From: Linnemannia hyalina
Taxonomy: Eukaryota > Mortierellomycota > Mortierellomycetes > Mortierellales > Mortierellaceae
Direction: 5' to 3'
Length of the DNA stretch: 64,000 nt
NCBI GenBank assembly: GCA_019671135.1
Contig: JAHRHY010000011.1
Span: forward strand, 1,736,001 to 1,800,000
How positions within the stretch are numbered: position 1 is the stretch's first letter; each line of letters opens with the position of its first letter. Positions 34,908 through 47,848 of the stretch are shown here, in pieces. A program made the translations under genes and the position numbers. Under the pieces are notes generated by a model that made no database searches, had not been told where the DNA came from, and was given only the letters and a program-made list of their open reading frames with translations.

Positions 34908-35860
34908 GGCAAGCATGTGGATCATCTTTTGTTTCGGCTTCTGCCGATGCGACAAGATTATTTTACATCCCTAGGAAATGCCGAGGCATGCATGAGGAGG
35001 TCTTAGTACATACCGGACCTGCGGCTGACTTTTTTGGAATCCACTCGCCGATTCGTACCTTGTACCTTTTCTTTTATTTTCACTCCCTACTCCTTCCACT
35101 CCCCACTCTTCCCTTTTCAATTCACTTTTCTGTAACCCCACCCTTCACATCATCTCATACTCTTGTTTGTACTTTAATTACTCTTTACACCCATATTATC
35201 ATCCTTCATCCTTCATTCATATCCATCATATTCTTTTCCGTGTACTATAAGCACCGAGAATAAAATACAATTCATTCATTTCTCGTTTGCAAAGCTCGTT
35301 GGGACAAAGGTGTTTTTTCAAGGCCCAAAGATTTTAACACATTTTCGACGCGTCGCCACAAAGGTTATTTAGCATTTTTTAGCACTTTGACTTTCGGGCC
35401 TACCCTACCGCGTCTAGTCGTAAACCTTTTTTTCTTGCAAGCACAGTAAAAAAAAAACTTGTCGATAGAGGGGGTATTGAGGACGTAGTGCGGCGATCGC
35501 GATCGTGTGACAAGATTACATGTAGTGGTTGCCGCGTTGTTCATCTGCTGTCTATATCAATACAACATGACGATAGTGCTCGCTATGATTGATTCGTGAG
35601 GTGGATGTGGACAACAAACATCTTTTGACAAAGAAACATGGTCCTTTCCCGAAAGTCTAATAGATGATTGACTTCCCCTCCCTCCCCCCAGTACACACAC
35701 ACATAGTTTGTCGCATCATCAGCAAAACCATCTAAATATTTTCTCGTGCTTGCCATGCAAACAGAACGCGTTCAATGATATCAATAGCCATTATTCTACA
35801 TCTTTTTTTCTTTTTTTTATTACTATCCTCTACCGTCCAGCATAACAAAAACAGGAATTT
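34908..35860. other. Convergent intergenic region
   Basis: Lies between the 3' ends of the F-box gene and the Furry-type gene. It is T/C-rich up to about 35260, where an AATAAA sits at 35259-35264. No gene is supportable. Confidence 0.6.
35259..35264 (+). terminator. Possible poly(A) signal of the F-box gene
   Basis: AATAAA about 350 bases past the stop codon, after a pyrimidine-rich 3' region. The distance is long for this window, so a nearer non-canonical signal may be used. Confidence 0.35.
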
Positions 35861-38800
35861 TTACTTCTGCGACAAATAAACATTAGGAACTCCAACAAAC
35901 TCCCCAGCCCCCAGTCCACCAAGCCTAGAATTCACCCGATCCATCACCCGCTTAGTCGCCGGAGAAGCAGGCACCGACCCCGGCCGTGATCCAGTCCTTG
36001 ACCCTGGTCTCGAATTAGGCCTCGACCCAGGTTGAGACTGTCCCGGAGTCGGTGTTGTCTGTCCACCACGTCTCGACGCTCCTCCTGCAGTAGTATCATC
36101 AACACTGCCCTGTGTAGATGATCCTCCATGGCCCTTGATCGTAGTCATCCCACCACCACCACCAGCACGATCAAAACTGTTCTCCCGCGTCCGTCCTTCA
36201 TCCTCGTAATGGTCCCGATGGAAGGAATGACTCTGGTGTGAGGAATAGTCGCCGTCGCTATCAGTCGAATCATCATCCTCGTCCTCGTCATCATCCGAAG
36301 ACGATAATGACAAATCGTCACAGCTGGCACGTGTCCGGTGTCCACTCACAGTCCGACCATTGTTCCATCCTCCTGCCCCAGCACCTCCTGTTCCTGCACT
36401 GGACGCCATGACAGAACTCGAGTTGCTTCCCTTATTGCTACTGGGAGCACGATGACCCTGGTTCAGGTTGCCTCGATTCCGCGCTGCTGCCATGCTAGAC
36501 GTCTGAGAGATCTGACTATTGCTGAGTCCACTCATCGCACTGGATCCAGAACCAGACGACCGCTGAGCATGATGCCCCTGTCCAGGCGCCTGCAACCGCA
36601 CACGATGTCCCGACCCTGATCCCGGACCACCACCACCACCACCACGTCCCGCCGCAAAAGAGCTGTTGGGAACCAGCCCAGGAACAGGCGATCTCAACTG
36701 CGGTCCAACTCCAGGTTGGCCACTTTTGCTCAAATCGTCCTGTCCATCAGCAGCAGCAAGGTCAGACCCAACAAGAGCAGCACCGCTGTTGAACGACGAA
36801 GGCTCCATCAAGAACGACGACCGGATGGAAGAATACGACCGATTGATCGACAAACTCTTGTTCAAGATCTCGGCTGCCATCAACGTCGATTCATCCTCAT
36901 CATCCTCAACAATCCTTTCATGGTGGGGCGAGAAGAAAGATCCAAATTCATCCCGACTGCCCTTGCTGCTGTGCCGAGAATGTCGCTGGTGGCCGCGGTT
37001 GAATCCAGGTCCATTCAAAGTCAAAGCTAACCCATCTCTACTACTACCCTTCGCACCTCCGGCGCCGACGCCTGCCTCCCTTTGAAGAGTCGCGTCGCCG
37101 GCTCCTCCCAAGAGCGAATGTCGATAGTTCCATTGGCTGTTCTGATCCGAGTAAGGCTGGGCTCCAAACGACGTACTCTCTCGCTTCCGGGCATCGTTGA
37201 ACCGTGCACTCTCCGCAAAATGCTCCGTCAGATCGTCCAGCGCCGAGACCAAATGTCCATACTGAACCTGGTTGCCATTCATCTCATCACTCCGATCAAC
37301 ATTGTAAGCCGCACCAAATGCCGAGTTCGAGTCTAGTCCGATATGCATACCGTCACGCTCAACAAAGTCCATCGGCATCCCTCCTGCGTCCATCGGGTAC
37401 CCAAGCTGGTTCATCTCGTGTTCTGCCAAGAGCTCGACATCGGCGCCCCAGTATCCAGTTCCTGTGCAAGTCATGACCACAGCATTGACATTGGCCCGGG
37501 TCATCTGCCAAAAGTGCTCCCGGCGTGGCTCGGACCAGTTATCGGACATCGATCGTCGCTCGAGTCCAGTGCCGCCGCCGAGAATACCCTTGGTCATGTC
37601 CTCAAAGTTTAGGCCGGGACTCTGCGCATCCAGGGGCACACGAATCTTGAAGATCTCAGCCGACTGCTCCGACAGATTCATCGCTGCGTCCAGAACCTCC
37701 AACGCCTCAGTTGCGTACTCGGCCTGGAGAAGCAGACGCAGCAACGGCATCACCAGCTCAGGACCAATCTCCAGGAACTCAATCCTGGTCGTATCAACCA
37801 GCGGCAGGAGCAACTTGAGACACTTGAGCGACTTGTGTTTGTAGAGTCCGGGGCTGTTATAGAGCAAACGTATAAAGAACAGGATCATCTCTGCCTGGAG
37901 CTCTGGAATAAACAGATCCCGCAAGAGGACCGCAATCTGTCGCCAAAAGTCGTCCTTGGTTCGGAACCGCTGCTTGGAATAGGCTCCCAAGAGGTTAACA
38001 ATGTTGTAGTATCCGTCTCGTTCAGCAATCATCGAAATATCTTGCGCCCACTGTATACAGTCGTCGTTGATGTCCTTGATCTCGAATCCCTCGGCCAGGA
38101 GGGGAAGAACTCCCAAGAACAAAAAGACGACGCGGTGCTCCGAGGGGTCGATCAATGCGTTCTCAGAGACAAACATGATCCTCCGCAAGAGTCTCAGCGA
38201 GATCTGCTCAGTGTTGACGGATCGAAGGCCCTTGAGGAGCAAGGGTTGGATGCCCATGAAGGCGCTGTCCCACTGCTCGGGAAAGTACGACAGCAGGAAC
38301 TCGAGCGTTGGTGGGTCCATGAGATCCAGACTGTCGGTGACCGTCTCCAGAATCTTAAGTCCCTCCAGGTACTCCTGGTCATGACCCGTGTACAGACAGG
38401 CGATCGACCCCCAAAAGATTTGAGGGAACTGCATCATCCGCGCAGTATCAAATCGCTCGATTATCGACTGCAAGGAGATAAGAATCTCCATCGCAAACGC
38501 CTGGATCTCTTGACTCTTGTCAGCAACCGTGTTGGACAAACGGGCAAGCATATCGGCCAACATGTGCTGGTTGAAACTGGGCGCCAGGGCTCGGAAGATC
38601 TGGAAGGAGCGGCAGGCAATGTGTCGGACGGGACAAGCTGTTGCCCATTGGAGTGCCGTCTCGCCCCACTGCTGACGGATCTCAACCTCGGACGCCTGGA
38701 ACACTTGAACGGAACGGTAGACCAAGGACTCAAGCTCCGGAGAGTCGCGCGTGTTGAGGGTGATGATGTCGTCGTAGGCCCATAGTGGCTTGCCCTCTTT

Positions 38801-41800
38801 GGCGTTCAAAAAGTCGACCAGTTCGTTCGACTGCTCGATAATCTCAAAGCTACGCGACTCGCGGATGATGATCGAGTGGATGAGATGGACCAGGAGAGAT
38901 CGAGTCTGGTCGCAAATCAATGCCGTGTAGTGGTCCAGCTGAACAAACAACGCCTGAAGAAGCAGGGGGAGGTGTCGACGGAGATCAGCTCCTGCCTCGA
39001 CTGCAAGATCGACCAACAGAACGGTCGCCAGCTGGCCTCGCGAGAATGCTGGTCTCTTCTCTCGGCCATTGCTTAGACTGTCGAGGTTGGCGAGGAAGAA
39101 CTCGGAGACGAACGGCGGTTGGATGTGGTTGCGCTCCTGCTTCAACTTGGGAACCATCGCTCTCGGGGATATCTCGCTGATGAGGATATCGACCATCCTC
39201 GAACAAGCCGAAGTGCGACCCAAAAAGACAATGACCTTCTTGGCAGGGTGCACAAACTCTGGGTTACGCTTCTCCAGACCGAGATCCAGCAGGAACACGA
39301 TGATGGGTCGAATATTGGCAAAGTTGTCGCCGGCCACCAATTGCACCCACAGGTTCTCGACCTCCTTGACATGATCGTCACCGTACTTGACCGTCAAGTA
39401 GAACAGGTTTGTCAGGACCACAAAGGACGTCAAGCTCAGGTCGTCGTGCTCGTCCACCACCAACTCCACATTTCCAAGCCAGGGAGCAATGTAGTAAAGC
39501 ATCTCGCCGCGCCAGACGGTCCGAACCAGATCAAAGCGCATCATCGCCTCTGACAGCAGCGAATACGTCTGCTCCGCCTGATCCTGTGCCAGGCGAGCGG
39601 AAAGGACATACTGCGCCTGTCGATAAATGGTCGGCAGCTTGTTGACGATCCCAATCTCGTACTCACCCGCACATGTGTCGGTCAAGAAACGGGCCTCGAC
39701 GACCTTCAGCAACTTGATGGCTAAAGTCCTGATGTGGATGTTGGAGTCTCCACACTTGAACAAGGCCAGGCTGAGCATCTGGTGGACTTGACAGGGGTAC
39801 GATTCGATCCTCAAGATAATGTCGACCAGCGCTGTAAAGTGGCCCTGAATGAACTTTTGCGACATGTCTCCTGCATAGCACTGGTTCAGGGCGTCCTCCA
39901 GCAAATCTACACGGTCCTGGTTATGAATCAACAATGCCTCCAACGCGCTCCTATTAGATAAAGTTGTAAATGCGAATGTTAGAGAATGTACATTGATGTT
40001 CATTGAAGATACGTCGTTTGAATTAAAAAAAAAAACACTTACTGCGCGATGGTGTACAGCCTCTCGTCAGGACTGCGGAAGACGCTCTCAATCCACCTGA
40101 AGACCTCCTCAATGTTGAAGCACGCCCTTGGTCGATCAGGTCGCTGGTTGGGCGCCATGTTGTTGATAGGCCCTTGCTAAAAACAACAACAAAAGTCGCG
40201 CATCAGTTAGTCTTCCAACACTCAATATTAATTGCTAAGCAGCCCAAAATGTACACGTAAGCTTACGCAAAGTGAGGCCATGGCACGAAGGGCTGCCATC
40301 TCGAGGTCAAACTTCTCCTCCATCTGGATCTCGTTGCTAGGGTCATGACCAAACCAGATGGACCGGTTGTCACTGTCCCGGATAAAAGTGCTCGGACCGT
40401 GTCCACACCAATCGCCAAAGAGCTTGAAGAGCGTGAGACGGTACTCAAAAGGAACAATCGTCTCGGGGTTACCTATTTGTGAAACGCCGTTGTAGGAATG
40501 GCAGACAAACCCACAAAAGTGTGTTCGTAGCTTCACAAACTCCCACTCTTGCTTCACTTCCGTGTCGAGAAGAAAGTTGGTCGTCTCGCGGACATAGCCC
40601 TTCAAACTGGATGTGATGAGGTCGTCGTGCACCAAGGCGGGGCTCCTGAGCAAGGGCGCCGTGAGGTCGAAGATATGAGCAATCTCGGCGCGAAGTCGAT
40701 CAATCTTCTTGTTGCGCTTGCCGTTGTAGGGCGGCTTGATGCCGTTCTTGGACCGGAAGTCGTCGTGGATTGAAAAGAGTAATGGCTGAATGTCCTCTAG
40801 CATGGCCTTGTAGATATGGACGTTGATCCTTCCCAAGGAAGCGACAACCGATTCCCTGATAGAGTGGCGATCGCTGTACAACAGTGGCAGGATGAGTCGG
40901 AAGAGATCCCGCGCACAGGTGATCTTTTCAGTTGGGGCAGACTTTTTCCGTCCATGTCCTGGGGCTGCGGGCGACTGGTGCTCGTGCCGGATCATTGTCG
41001 AACACACAAAGATCAAATACGTGCGCCATTGCTCGACCATCTCTTCCGTGGCGACTTGGGTGGTCTTGATCGAAAACTTGGAAGCCAGGGTGCTGTTGAG
41101 CGCCAGGTCGGTCGTTGTCATGATGGCAGGGTACAGGATCATCAAGCGCCGACTGACAGTGTCCAAGCACGGCTCGCAGAGATTCGGGAAGTAGTGGAAG
41201 ATCTTGGTGACCAGGAGAGGAAAGCAGGACCGCCAGATTCCGACGTCGACACTGTGCTCACTTCCTGCAAGAAGCGAGAATACCTCGCCCGATCCTTTTT
41301 GGTGGTGGATCTGCAGTCGGATCAACTCGTGTAACGCCAGAGGACAGTCCTTGAGGGCGTTTCCGCTCTCATCCACCTGCAGAAGCTCCTGAACGGCACT
41401 TTGCAGGAGGTGGTAAACCCTTGTAATCTCCAGACGCGGTCGTACAGAAACACTGGCTGGCATAACATCCTCCTTGTTGGGCTCATTGCTTGCGGGTGCA
41501 AGTTGTGACTCTGGACGGTCAAAGGAGGCAGCGAGCTTTAAGATCGAGACGGCATACCGACGGATAATTGGAGAGGGGCTGCAGAGGAACAGCAGGCCAT
41601 TCTCCTCTGTTGTAAGTAGCTGAGTGGCCAAGTTCACTTCAGGAGCAAAGGACGAGAATGAACGCGAACCCTCGGTAGACGTAGCCGGACTGGCCAAGGG
41701 AGCGGAAGAGGTGTTGGCCGGTCCATCGTTAGATGTGGTAGTATTGGCACTGTTCGATTCCCGTTCCTGTTGAGCCTGGGTGCGAGTGTCCTGGATCCAG

Positions 41801-44800
41801 GCCTCCAAGATTTGGATGTAGATCCCCAAGAGTCCAGTCTCTGCAGGCGCTGCTGATCCGGGCACAGAGAGTCCTGCAAGCAGCTCTGAGAGACGATCCT
41901 CCACAGTGCAGACGAATGCAGAATATCCAGCCACGACCATTTGCGAATTGCACTGCTTGGCGATGCGGACAAGTGCTGCTGCCGAGGCTTTTCGCAGCTC
42001 TGGGTCCACGTGGGCGGTGTACCGGCAGAGAAATTCGATGATCCTCTGCAGATGGATTCCTGAAGGCATGCAGCGAGGGAGACAAGTCACCCAAGCCGTC
42101 ATAAGATCAAAGTACACCTGCTTTTCGCGGCTATAAGAGACCGCAAGTGTTGAATACTGGTGGACCATCGAAGCGCCACCATCTCCGGTCGCCGTTGCCA
42201 TGAGTGCCGCTGCTGAGAACATGCTCCTTGCAGTTGTGTACTTTTCCTCCAGGATGGTCGTTTGACCATAGTTGCGGTCACAAACAATGGCGATCTTCCC
42301 GAGGACAGCAATCATTTGGTCGTATGTGTCCCGCATTCCTGCTCGGTTGATAATACTCGGGTCCAAAATGTCGGATGCGGTGTCGGAATCAGAGACAACG
42401 TTGACGGCATCTCCGGCTGTAGGGAACGGTGGACGGTTGCCGGTCTTGTCGAGGTCTGCCAAGATCAGCATAAATGCTCTTACGGCGATGGTCATCCGTT
42501 CGGGCGAAATCATGTCCATGGTGAGGTTGGTGTAGATGACGTTGGAGAACGACTCCAAGTTCATCAGTAAGAAGATGATAGACCGCGTTGCATAGTCCGG
42601 TTGACGGGCTCCAATAAAATGTATGAAGCGGACGTAATGATTCAGTGATCCTTCCTGCATGGCAGACGACCTCCGATGGGATGGGAAGAGCGCCTTGACA
42701 ATGTCGTCCAGTTTCCTGTAGGTAGTGTTGGTTTCATCAGAGCAGCGAAAAAGGAAAACCCAAAGCAGTTGAGACGCGCATGTCAGGGCAATCTGGCGCA
42801 TGACCTTGTCCTTGAACTTCTCCCGGCAGGCGTCGAATATGGATTGCCAGTGCTTCATGAAAAAGTCCTTCTTGCTGACACAGAGGAGCATGGTGACGAG
42901 CGGGAAGGCCACTTGGACATGCCGTGGCTTGTTGATCATCTTGCGTGCCTTGGGGAAGATAAGCTCTACGGTCTTGGACCAGTTAGGGTGGTTCACCTCA
43001 GCCAACGCCACCTACATAGTAATACAAGCCAGCGATTAGACGTCTTCAAAACGCCAATTTTTTTGCTATCCAAGCTCTACATCTATCGTGTATGTATTCA
43101 TTTTGTACCTTGGCAACAGGAGTCAAAAGCTGGACAAAGAGCTCGGCATATGCATGCTTGATCCTGATCCCGCGCGCCAATTTGAAGAATCCCGCACAAC
43201 TCTGAAGGAAATCTGCGGTGTCGTCAAGGCAATCCATTGGGTACAGCTACAATGGAGAGGTAAGATGAAACTCCTGTTAGACATCTTTACTGCCATAAGC
43301 CCCTGCCTTTCGAATTCTCCATTAATATTGTGCATGTACCTTCAGGTTAAGATAGCGCATGCCGCGGATAAGCATCTCCATGCGAAGCTCCATTTCCTTG
43401 TCCTTGACAGGTGCTCCTGTCTTGTATTTCTCCAGTTCAGCAATGAATCGATCACTGACAGTAGCAAAGCGCACATTCGAGAGTGATCCCATGAGCTCCA
43501 CCAACGCGTTCATGTTGGCCGTCCGGTTCGCCGACCTTTGAACAAACTCACTAGCAGAAAATAAAGCAAAAGGTATCGTCAGTGTCGAACACTATTAAAA
43601 CCCACACGTGCTCGGTTCAACCATTGAGCATGAGTGCCTTACGGATCTACGGTTTCGAGCTGACTAAAGACGATTTCTTCCAGACGGGACCCGAGCTCGT
43701 CCGGAAGAGTATCCTTTTGGACCTGGCTGACGATCTCGATCAACGATCGCGACATAATAAACAGCGAGACGACCTAATTAATGCATGCGGAGAAAATTAT
43801 CGATTAGTTAGTTGGGATCTTGGCTGGATGAAGACATTGGACGACATTCAAGGGGTGCATGAATGAGTTGTCAACGTACAGATTTCCTCTCTTTGATTAC
43901 GGTCTTTGGGTCCCTAAACTTGATGTTGATAGACCAATCCCCTCTAAAATGCATTAGGAAAGTGGAAAAGGGCACATGGTATGGGCCAGGGTTAGTATTA
44001 GGTAATCGTCAGGCATACGCGTACAACATAGATGTGGACAGCGTTGAACAGATGAAGTAAAAATACACGATCTTACGATGTCGACTTTGCATTGTCATCC
44101 AGGGACTCGATCTTGCTTTTGCGCCAGAGCATCACGCAGTCGATCACAGGTTTGGGTCGATGCCGCGCAACTGAACCCAAAGATGCCAATAGTTTGTCGA
44201 ACTTTGGATCGACGCCCTGCTTGAGTGGCGACAAGATATCGGGTTCTGAGTCTTGCTGTAGCGGGGAGAGATAGCGCACAGTTTGGAATAATAAAATTTC
44301 AATGGGTTAAAATTAGGGTGCAATGCAAGCCTCCTTGAACAAAGCGCATTTCGTTATTTGTTTCCAATCCGTGTTTCGAGGTGTTTGAGAATGTTGCTGT
44401 GTCAAATAAACACAGCGTGTGTTCACAAGAAAAAAAAGCTCCGTACCAGTGGGATCTGCACCATGGCATTGAGTTTGGCCTCGGCCATCTTGACAAACTG
44501 CGTGAACAGCATCTTGAGAGCAAACTCGGATGGCGTTTGAAGCTGGTGAGGCATCATTGACATGCCCTGCTGTTGCTGTTCTTGGATCAGCTGTATGTCT
44601 TGTGGTGGTGGTGGGGGTGGAGGTGGGAGGGAGTGTCCTGGTTGAGCGACGTCGTGTTGGAGCTGGTAATGATAGGCCGGCATATGATGCGATATGCCTG
44701 AAAGCTCAGTCGCAGTTCCAATGCTGTCCTGGCTCTGGCTGTGGCTATGACTGCTCCTTTGAAAACCTTGAGCCTGCTGTAGTCCGTTCTGTAGCTGGAG

Positions 44801-45373
44801 AAGGACATCCTGGCTCGGTTGTTCACCATGGATGTTATCTTTAGATCCAATCAAGGAGTAAGGCGACCTCGGGGTATGTGCTCCGTCTCGAAACTGGCCT
44901 CCGCCGCCACCCAGATTGATCGAGAATGGTTGTGAGTTTTGCTGGTGTTGTTGCTGGTGTTGTTGCTGGTGTTGTTGCTGCTGTTGCTGTTGCTGGAGGT
45001 GTTGTTGCTGCAACTGTTGCTGGGCGGAGGGTGCATAGGACGAAGTGGGCTGGTTGAAGTAGTCTAGAGGTTGTTGCTGTTGTTGGAACTGTGCCACTTG
45101 GTTGATGGGGGGTGATGACGCGCCTGTTGGGAGAGAGTCCTGCTGTTGCTGTAGCTGTTGTAGTTGTGGTTCGAATGGAGCGGGAGTTGCGACTCGGGGG
45201 GTGGATGGGAACTTCCATTCGTTGAGGGCGGGACGATGGCCAGACCCTACGTTGGCAGCGCTTGCGGACGGTCCAGTAGAGGAGCCCTGGAGACTTGACG
45301 CAGCACTGTTGGTTTCTCTGCGAGTGTCGTTGTTGATGTTGCTGTTACTGTTGTTGTCTCCATTCTGTGCCAT
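35861..45373 (-). CDS. TAO3: Furry/Tao3/Mor2-type cell morphogenesis scaffold
   Basis: Nine exons (45373-44447, 44255-44077, 43943-43880, 43773-43643, 43550-43340, 43246-43109, 43011-40267, 40176-40043, 39950-35861) give 8619 bases, 2872 aa, the usual size for fungal PAG1/Tao3/Mor2. Residues 1-290 are Q/P/S-rich with polyglutamine and proline runs. The conserved N-terminal MOR2-PAG1 domain begins at FALKMLFTQFVKMAEAKLNA and runs through DPKFDKLLASLGSVARHRPK, VIDCVMLWRKSK, SINIKFRDP and VSLFIMSRSLIEIV. The large middle exon is HEAT/armadillo-like, all alpha-helical (NHPNWSKTVELIFPKARKMI; YLIFVCSTMIRHEHQSP), and the conserved C-terminal domain follows in exon 9. About the last 550 residues are S/G/D-rich and likely disordered. 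In yeasts this protein scaffolds the NDR kinase (Cbk1/Orb6, with Mob2) for polarised growth and cell separation. Neither kinase nor Mob2 is in the window. Confidence 0.95.
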
Positions 45374-47390
45374 GTGATTAAGGATTAAGGGGAATGTAAA
45401 AAGTAGGTGATTATAGCTAAGGTAAGGGATGTAAAGAGAAAGAGAAAGAGAAGAGAAGGAAAGAGAGTTGGGTTTGAGAAGAAGTGAAAGAAGGAAAGGA
45501 AAGAAGGGCGGTAAAAACCCGATGAAATGGAAAGGGGAGAGCGGGAAACGAAAAGGCAAGGAAGGGGGGGGGGAAGAGGCACACTTCATACACAGTGACA
45601 GACACACACAGACACACGCTGTAGATGAACACCTTGGGTGTGTGCGTGGATCGGAAGTCGAGGAACACGATCCATTCGACTGCAAGCAATTGGACTGGGG
45701 CACTCTTCCTCTCTGTCCGAAGATAGGGGGAGAACAATTGATCTGATAGGGACAAAAACGCAACAGTCGATAGGACAATGGACAAGAAAAACAGGCAATT
45801 GACTGGGATGGGAGGAGGAGGAGGAGGAAGGGGAGGAGGAGGGTAAAAAGCAATTGAAGGAAGACAATATGGTACGCAGGCAAACAGAGAACAGGCGAGA
45901 AGAAAGTACCCGCGGGAAGAGAGTAGGGCAATGATATCTGAGCAGGGGAGGTGTCAATGGTGCCATTGAAAGTGGTTCAGGAATAGGGGATATCAAGTAC
46001 AGTAGTGGCCAACAAGGAGGATCACTAGGCTGAATACTGTTCCGGCCTTGGCCTGGATCAAAGGGCGAGTATGTAGGACTAGAAAAGCTATCGAAATGAA
46101 AGGAGTTGGATGAATTAACATGCTGGCTGGCAAGTACTGTAATGCAGAGTGGCTTCTTCCATGTACTATACGCGCACCTGCTATATATATGCATAACACA
46201 CATAAATGCAGGACGTTTACCGATGTGCCCATCCCTTCAGTTATCTTGCCGTTTCGAAAACCACAATTCTGTCTCTGTCGGATGTGTGGCTGCTGTCTGT
46301 CCACCCTTCCAAGAGATAGAGGAGTACTGTACTGTACATGTACATGGTTTCACGAACAAGCTCATTAAGGGCTTTTCTATGCAACTGATCACTCGAGTAA
46401 TAGAGGCGCGGTTCTCTGATTCCACCTCTGCTTTCAATCGCTGTTGTAGTCGACCATGACCTCATCCTCATGAATATGAACATGAACTAACGAAAAGGGG
46501 CGTGGAGTCTCATTTTGTATGGACTCGTCAGACGGTCACAGTAGAGAAGGTGGACATGTGTATGCCTTGGGCATTGCTAGGGCAACGTGCGCCGTGAGAA
46601 AAATCATAGGCTGCAAATGACGGATTGCTTGATTTGGAGACACAAAGCAAAAGCGAAGCAGGGCAAATCACAACGATCGTTCAGGCAGGGGTGAACAATG
46701 AAGTAACTGGAGCTCTATTGCTGCTGTCATCGCCACTTGATATTGCCTTTCTTTGTATGGTCCAATCTTCTCCTCCAGAGGGCTGTTTGGCGCAGTCAAG
46801 AAGGCCCTTTGGTTCTTGCTAATTTGAATTGAATTCAGTACAAGTTACGACATGTATGATGGTTCTTCATCTTTCAACTACAATCCAGAGTTCGTAGTGT
46901 CTTGCAGGATGCTAATTGAACCCATACCATCTCGCAGGGTTCGATCGGACATAGTAAAAGTGATTTCCGGACTACTTCTCTCTCTCACACTCAGCTCTCG
47001 CTCATCCGCACTGTCACCAGCTCTTGCTCCAGTGTAATCCATACTTTCGGATTGGGTTTTTTTTTCGATCGACAAGTTTGTTCTACTTCAACAAACTTGG
47101 GTTCCTTTTGAACCAAGGGTTCCTTTCATCATCCATTGCGCCTGGACTAACGGAGGATGGTTGATTGCGCTGTATCCATTGCTGTTGCGTCGAGCGACAA
47201 AAAAGTAATTTTCCCACGGACTACCTCTTAAGTTCAAATGCCAAGGGTCCCTTGAACAGCAACAGGAGTGATGTCGTCGATTTTGTTCTGTTGATGATGC
47301 CTGGCCCTTTGTCTCGTTAGCTCTTTAGTTCATCCTCCTCCTCCTCGGCGTCTTCTCCTTCCAAGAAGAAAAGAGAAGAAAAAAAAAGAG

Positions 47391-47398
47391 TATAAAAG
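47391..47398 (+). promoter_or_regulatory. TATA box of the dioxygenase gene
   Basis: TATAAAAG in a purine-rich setting, about 450 bases upstream of the ATG at 47849. The intervening sequence is a CACAC repeat and then an almost pure pyrimidine leader (about 47690-47840), a common layout for an inducible fungal promoter with a long leader. An intron in the leader is possible. Confidence 0.45.
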
Positions 47399-47496
47399 CC
47401 TGGCAATTTCGAGTAATTGTTCGGATTTCTTTTCTTTTTTTTATTTTCCTCCTTCCACTGCCTGCACACACATTCCCCATTCTCCCACTACCCTCC

Positions 47497-47540
47497 CACC
47501 ACACACCACACACCACACACCACACACCACACACACACAC
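47497..47540. repeat. CACAC(CA) microsatellite in the dioxygenase leader
   Basis: About 44 bases of CACAC/ACCACACACC units between the TATA box and the start codon of the dioxygenase gene. Confidence 0.85.
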
Positions 47541-47848
47541 TCCCATCCACCCAAACCCTGATCCCCATTCATATCATTTATATCCCATCACTCGCCCACT
47601 TAAAATCCAAAGTCACCCATCACCTACACAACCCCATAGCCACCAATCAGCTTTTTTGATCACTAGAGTTACTTTTCTTCGCTTCTACTCCTCTCCCTCT
47701 TCTCTTTCTCTTCCCTCTCTTCTTCTCTTTCCTCCTCGCCTTCCTTCTCCCTCATCCTTCTCTCCCTTCCCTCCCTCCCATCCCTCCTTCTCCCTTCCCC
47801 AGTCCTCATTCCTCTCCTTTCCCTCATCCCCCCCACAGTCAATCAACA

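Larger units (their letters stand above)
45374..47848. other. Divergent intergenic region of 2.5 kb
   Basis: Shared upstream region of the Furry-type gene (minus) and the dioxygenase (plus). It contains purine-rich leader sequence (45420-45600, 45800-45845), a small palindromic GTACTGTACTGTACATGTACATG stretch near 46323, and on the dioxygenase side a TATA box, a CACAC repeat and a long pyrimidine-rich leader. No protein gene is supportable. Confidence 0.6.

Noticed and set aside
37835..38785. 316-codon plus-strand open frame
   Set aside because: Antisense shadow of the conserved C-terminal part of the Furry-type gene.
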